Shown: positions 41,622-42,521 of the stretch, piece after piece
Position numbering within the stretch: position 1 is the stretch's first letter
Layout: each line of letters starts with the position of its first letter
Origin: Intrasporangium calvum
GTDB taxonomy: Bacteria; Actinomycetota; Actinomycetes; Actinomycetales; Dermatophilaceae
Assembly: GCF_028446585.1 (NCBI RefSeq)
Contig: NZ_JAPFQL010000014.1
Span: forward strand, 1-42,521
Direction: 5' to 3'
DNA length: 42,521 nucleotides
Notes under the pieces: model-generated
Database searches by the model: none
Seen by the model: only the letters and a program-made list of their open reading frames with translations
What the model was told of the DNA's origin: nothing
Translations under genes and position numbers: made by a program

Positions 41622-42123
41622 GCCGCCGCCACCACCACGCGGCGGGGGGCTGCGGCGCCGCCTCCGACGTTGCAGCCGCGGCGGCAGCGGCAGCGGCAGC
41701 GGCGGCGTCACTGCGCGCCTGCGCCTCGGCGCGTAGGGCGCGCCACCCCTCGACCATCTCGTCGACGTCGAGGGTCTTGGCCAGCAGCGGGGGGAGGTTC
41801 CCGACGGCGGGCCGGAGGCGGTCGGCCAGCACCCGCCGGTTGTAGTCCTCGATGATCTCGCGGACGTTCTGCTCACTGCGGACGTCGACGAGCGAGTCGG
41901 GGTAGCCGGCCGCCTCCTTGCGCAGGGCGAGCGCTCCGGGCAGGGCCCCGCCGAGGTCGAGGTTCTCGCGGGCCGCGTAGCGCTTGATCCACCAGTCGGG
42001 GTCGCCGGAGTCGCTCAGGTCGAGGGGCTTGCCCGCGCCGGGCAGGTTGTCGAAGTCCCCGCGCTCCTGGGCCTCGCGGATCGCCTTCTCGACGGCACTC
42101 TCGTAGTGCGGCGGCTGCGACAT
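41581..42123 (-). CDS. DUF1992 (DnaJ homologue subfamily C member 28 domain) protein
   Basis: 180 residues. The N-terminal half is the DUF1992 domain: ESAVEKAIREAQERGDFDNL, LPGAGKPLDLSDSGDPDWW and IEDYNRRVLADRLRP. Its role is unknown in bacteria. The rest is a low-complexity tail with 12 consecutive alanines, then WWWRR and a basic end read through the 3' end of the convergent HAD gene. A TAGCGT box ends 6 nt before the ATG, so the mRNA is probably leaderless. Confidence 0.83.
   Translation of the reverse strand: MSQPPHYESAVEKAIREAQERGDFDNLPGAGKPLDLSDSGDPDWWIKRYAARENLDLGGALPGALALRKEAAGYPDSLVDVRSEQNVREIIEDYNRRVLADRLRPAVGNLPPLLAKTLDVDEMVEGWRALRAEAQARSDAAAAAAAAAAAATSEAAPQPPAAWWWRRLSGWPASRGRRSG
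41672..41707. repeat. GC-rich alanine-codon microsatellite
   Basis: 36 bp of GCC/GCT alanine codons on the minus strand with three copies of the hexamer GGCAGC on the plus strand. It encodes the 12-alanine run of the DUF1992 protein and is prone to slippage. Confidence 0.7.
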
Positions 42124-42129
42124 GCTGCC

Positions 42130-42135
42130 ACGCTA
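42130..42135 (-). promoter_or_regulatory. Candidate -10 box for leaderless DUF1992 transcript
   Basis: Minus-strand TAGCGT ends 6 nt before the ATG at 42123. Confidence 0.45.
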
Positions 42136-42152
42136 ACGCGGCGGCATCGTGC

Positions 42153-42449
42153 TCACCCCGCAGGCTCGGGAGACGTCAGCCGGTCGACGCGGCCCGCCGA
42201 GGCGACCTCCCACGCCTCGACGAAGGCCCGGAACTGGTCGGCGTCCAGCCGTCGGATGACCTCACGGGCCTCATCGGTGTCACAGGCGGCGAGGACCGCC
42301 TCGAGCGCCTCGCCCTGGTGGAAGGCCTCGACGGCGACGAGCGGCGCGTAGGGCAGCAGGGGCAGGTCGTTGACCGTCGTCCCGTCGAGGGTGAAGTCAA
42401 AACGGTTCTCGGGCAGGCCCTTGCGGGAGGGTGGGATCTGGAAGGCCAT
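42153..42449 (-). CDS. Phage tail-assembly chaperone-like protein
   Basis: 98 residues from the ATG at 42449, which follows AAGGAG. A short beta-rich start (RFDFTLDGTTVNDLPLLPYA) is followed by a helical part (AVEAFHQGEALEAVLAACDT, LDADQFRAFVEAWEVASAG). This build, a beta segment then helices ending in Gln-x-x-x-x-x-x-AW, resembles the tail-assembly chaperone of actinophages. In phages it precedes the tape-measure gene, but here the next gene downstream is DUF1992. So this is either the edge or a remnant of a prophage. The assignment is by resemblance. Confidence 0.5.
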   Translation of the reverse strand: MAFQIPPSRKGLPENRFDFTLDGTTVNDLPLLPYAPLVAVEAFHQGEALEAVLAACDTDEAREVIRRLDADQFRAFVEAWEVASAGRVDRLTSPEPAG

Positions 42450-42488
42450 CGACAGAGCTCCTTCGCGGTGGTGGCCATTGCCGTTGGG

Positions 42489-42513
42489 GGTGGCGGCCGG
42501 ACCGGCCGCCACC
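42489..42513. terminator. Hairpin upstream of tail-chaperone-like gene
   Basis: GGTGGCGGCCGG (42489-42500) and CCGGCCGCCACC (42502-42513) form a perfect 12-bp stem with a single-base centre. Such a terminator commonly follows a phage major tail protein gene, which would lie beyond the right edge. Confidence 0.6.
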
Positions 42514-42521
42514 AGTGGTGC

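Overview
The window is high-GC DNA (roughly 70% by eye) with dense, mostly short-gap or overlapping genes, GTG starts, TANNNT-type -10 boxes and several apparently leaderless genes. Gene content (DUF3516 helicase, HAAS/PadR pair, DUF1206, CsoR family, 10-methyl fatty-acid pair, MinD-like ATPase of the type VII secretion type) points to an actinobacterium, most likely a Micrococcales member such as Intrasporangiaceae. The family-level guess is inference. I see no rRNA, tRNA, CRISPR array or complete insertion sequence.

Layout. 1-5.9 kb: divergent MFS aromatic-acid transporter (partial) and IclR regulator, a large SF2 helicase, a padR-HAAS pair and a DUF1206 membrane protein, closed by a strong terminator. 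5.9-11.9 kb (minus strand): a lipid kinase with two PAP2 phosphatases, an orphan ATP-grasp protein, a LysM protein and two membrane proteins. 12.0-17.8 kb (minus strand): a complete peptide ABC importer, oppA-oppB-oppC-oppD-oppF in transcription order. 18.0-27.2 kb: endonuclease IV, a flavin dehydrogenase, a GH36 alpha-galactosidase, a small membrane protein, Y-family polymerase dinB and a penicillin-acylase-family hydrolase. 27.3-32.1 kb: DUF2237, three secreted or lipoprotein genes, a small alarmone synthetase and a LysE exporter. 32.1-37.0 kb: a MinD/ParA ATPase, the bfaB-bfaA pair for 10-methyl-branched fatty acids, a hemerythrin-like protein and a CsoR-family regulator with a clear operator. 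37.1-42.5 kb: two alpha/beta hydrolases, a methyltransferase, a flavodoxin, a VOC protein, a HAD phosphatase, a DUF1992 protein and, at the right edge, a gene resembling a phage tail-assembly chaperone.

The most unusual signal is not a gene. A non-palindromic 16-bp word, GCCCAGCGGCATACGG, occurs nine times exactly and three more times with one mismatch between 7.36 and 40.06 kb, in both orientations. Seven copies lie in the small intergenic gaps and five inside genes, where it is read in different frames on either strand, so it is constrained as DNA. Two copies form a 19-bp inverted pair between two genes. The pattern resembles the DNA-uptake sequences of Neisseria and Pasteurellaceae more than a mobile element, but its function is unknown.
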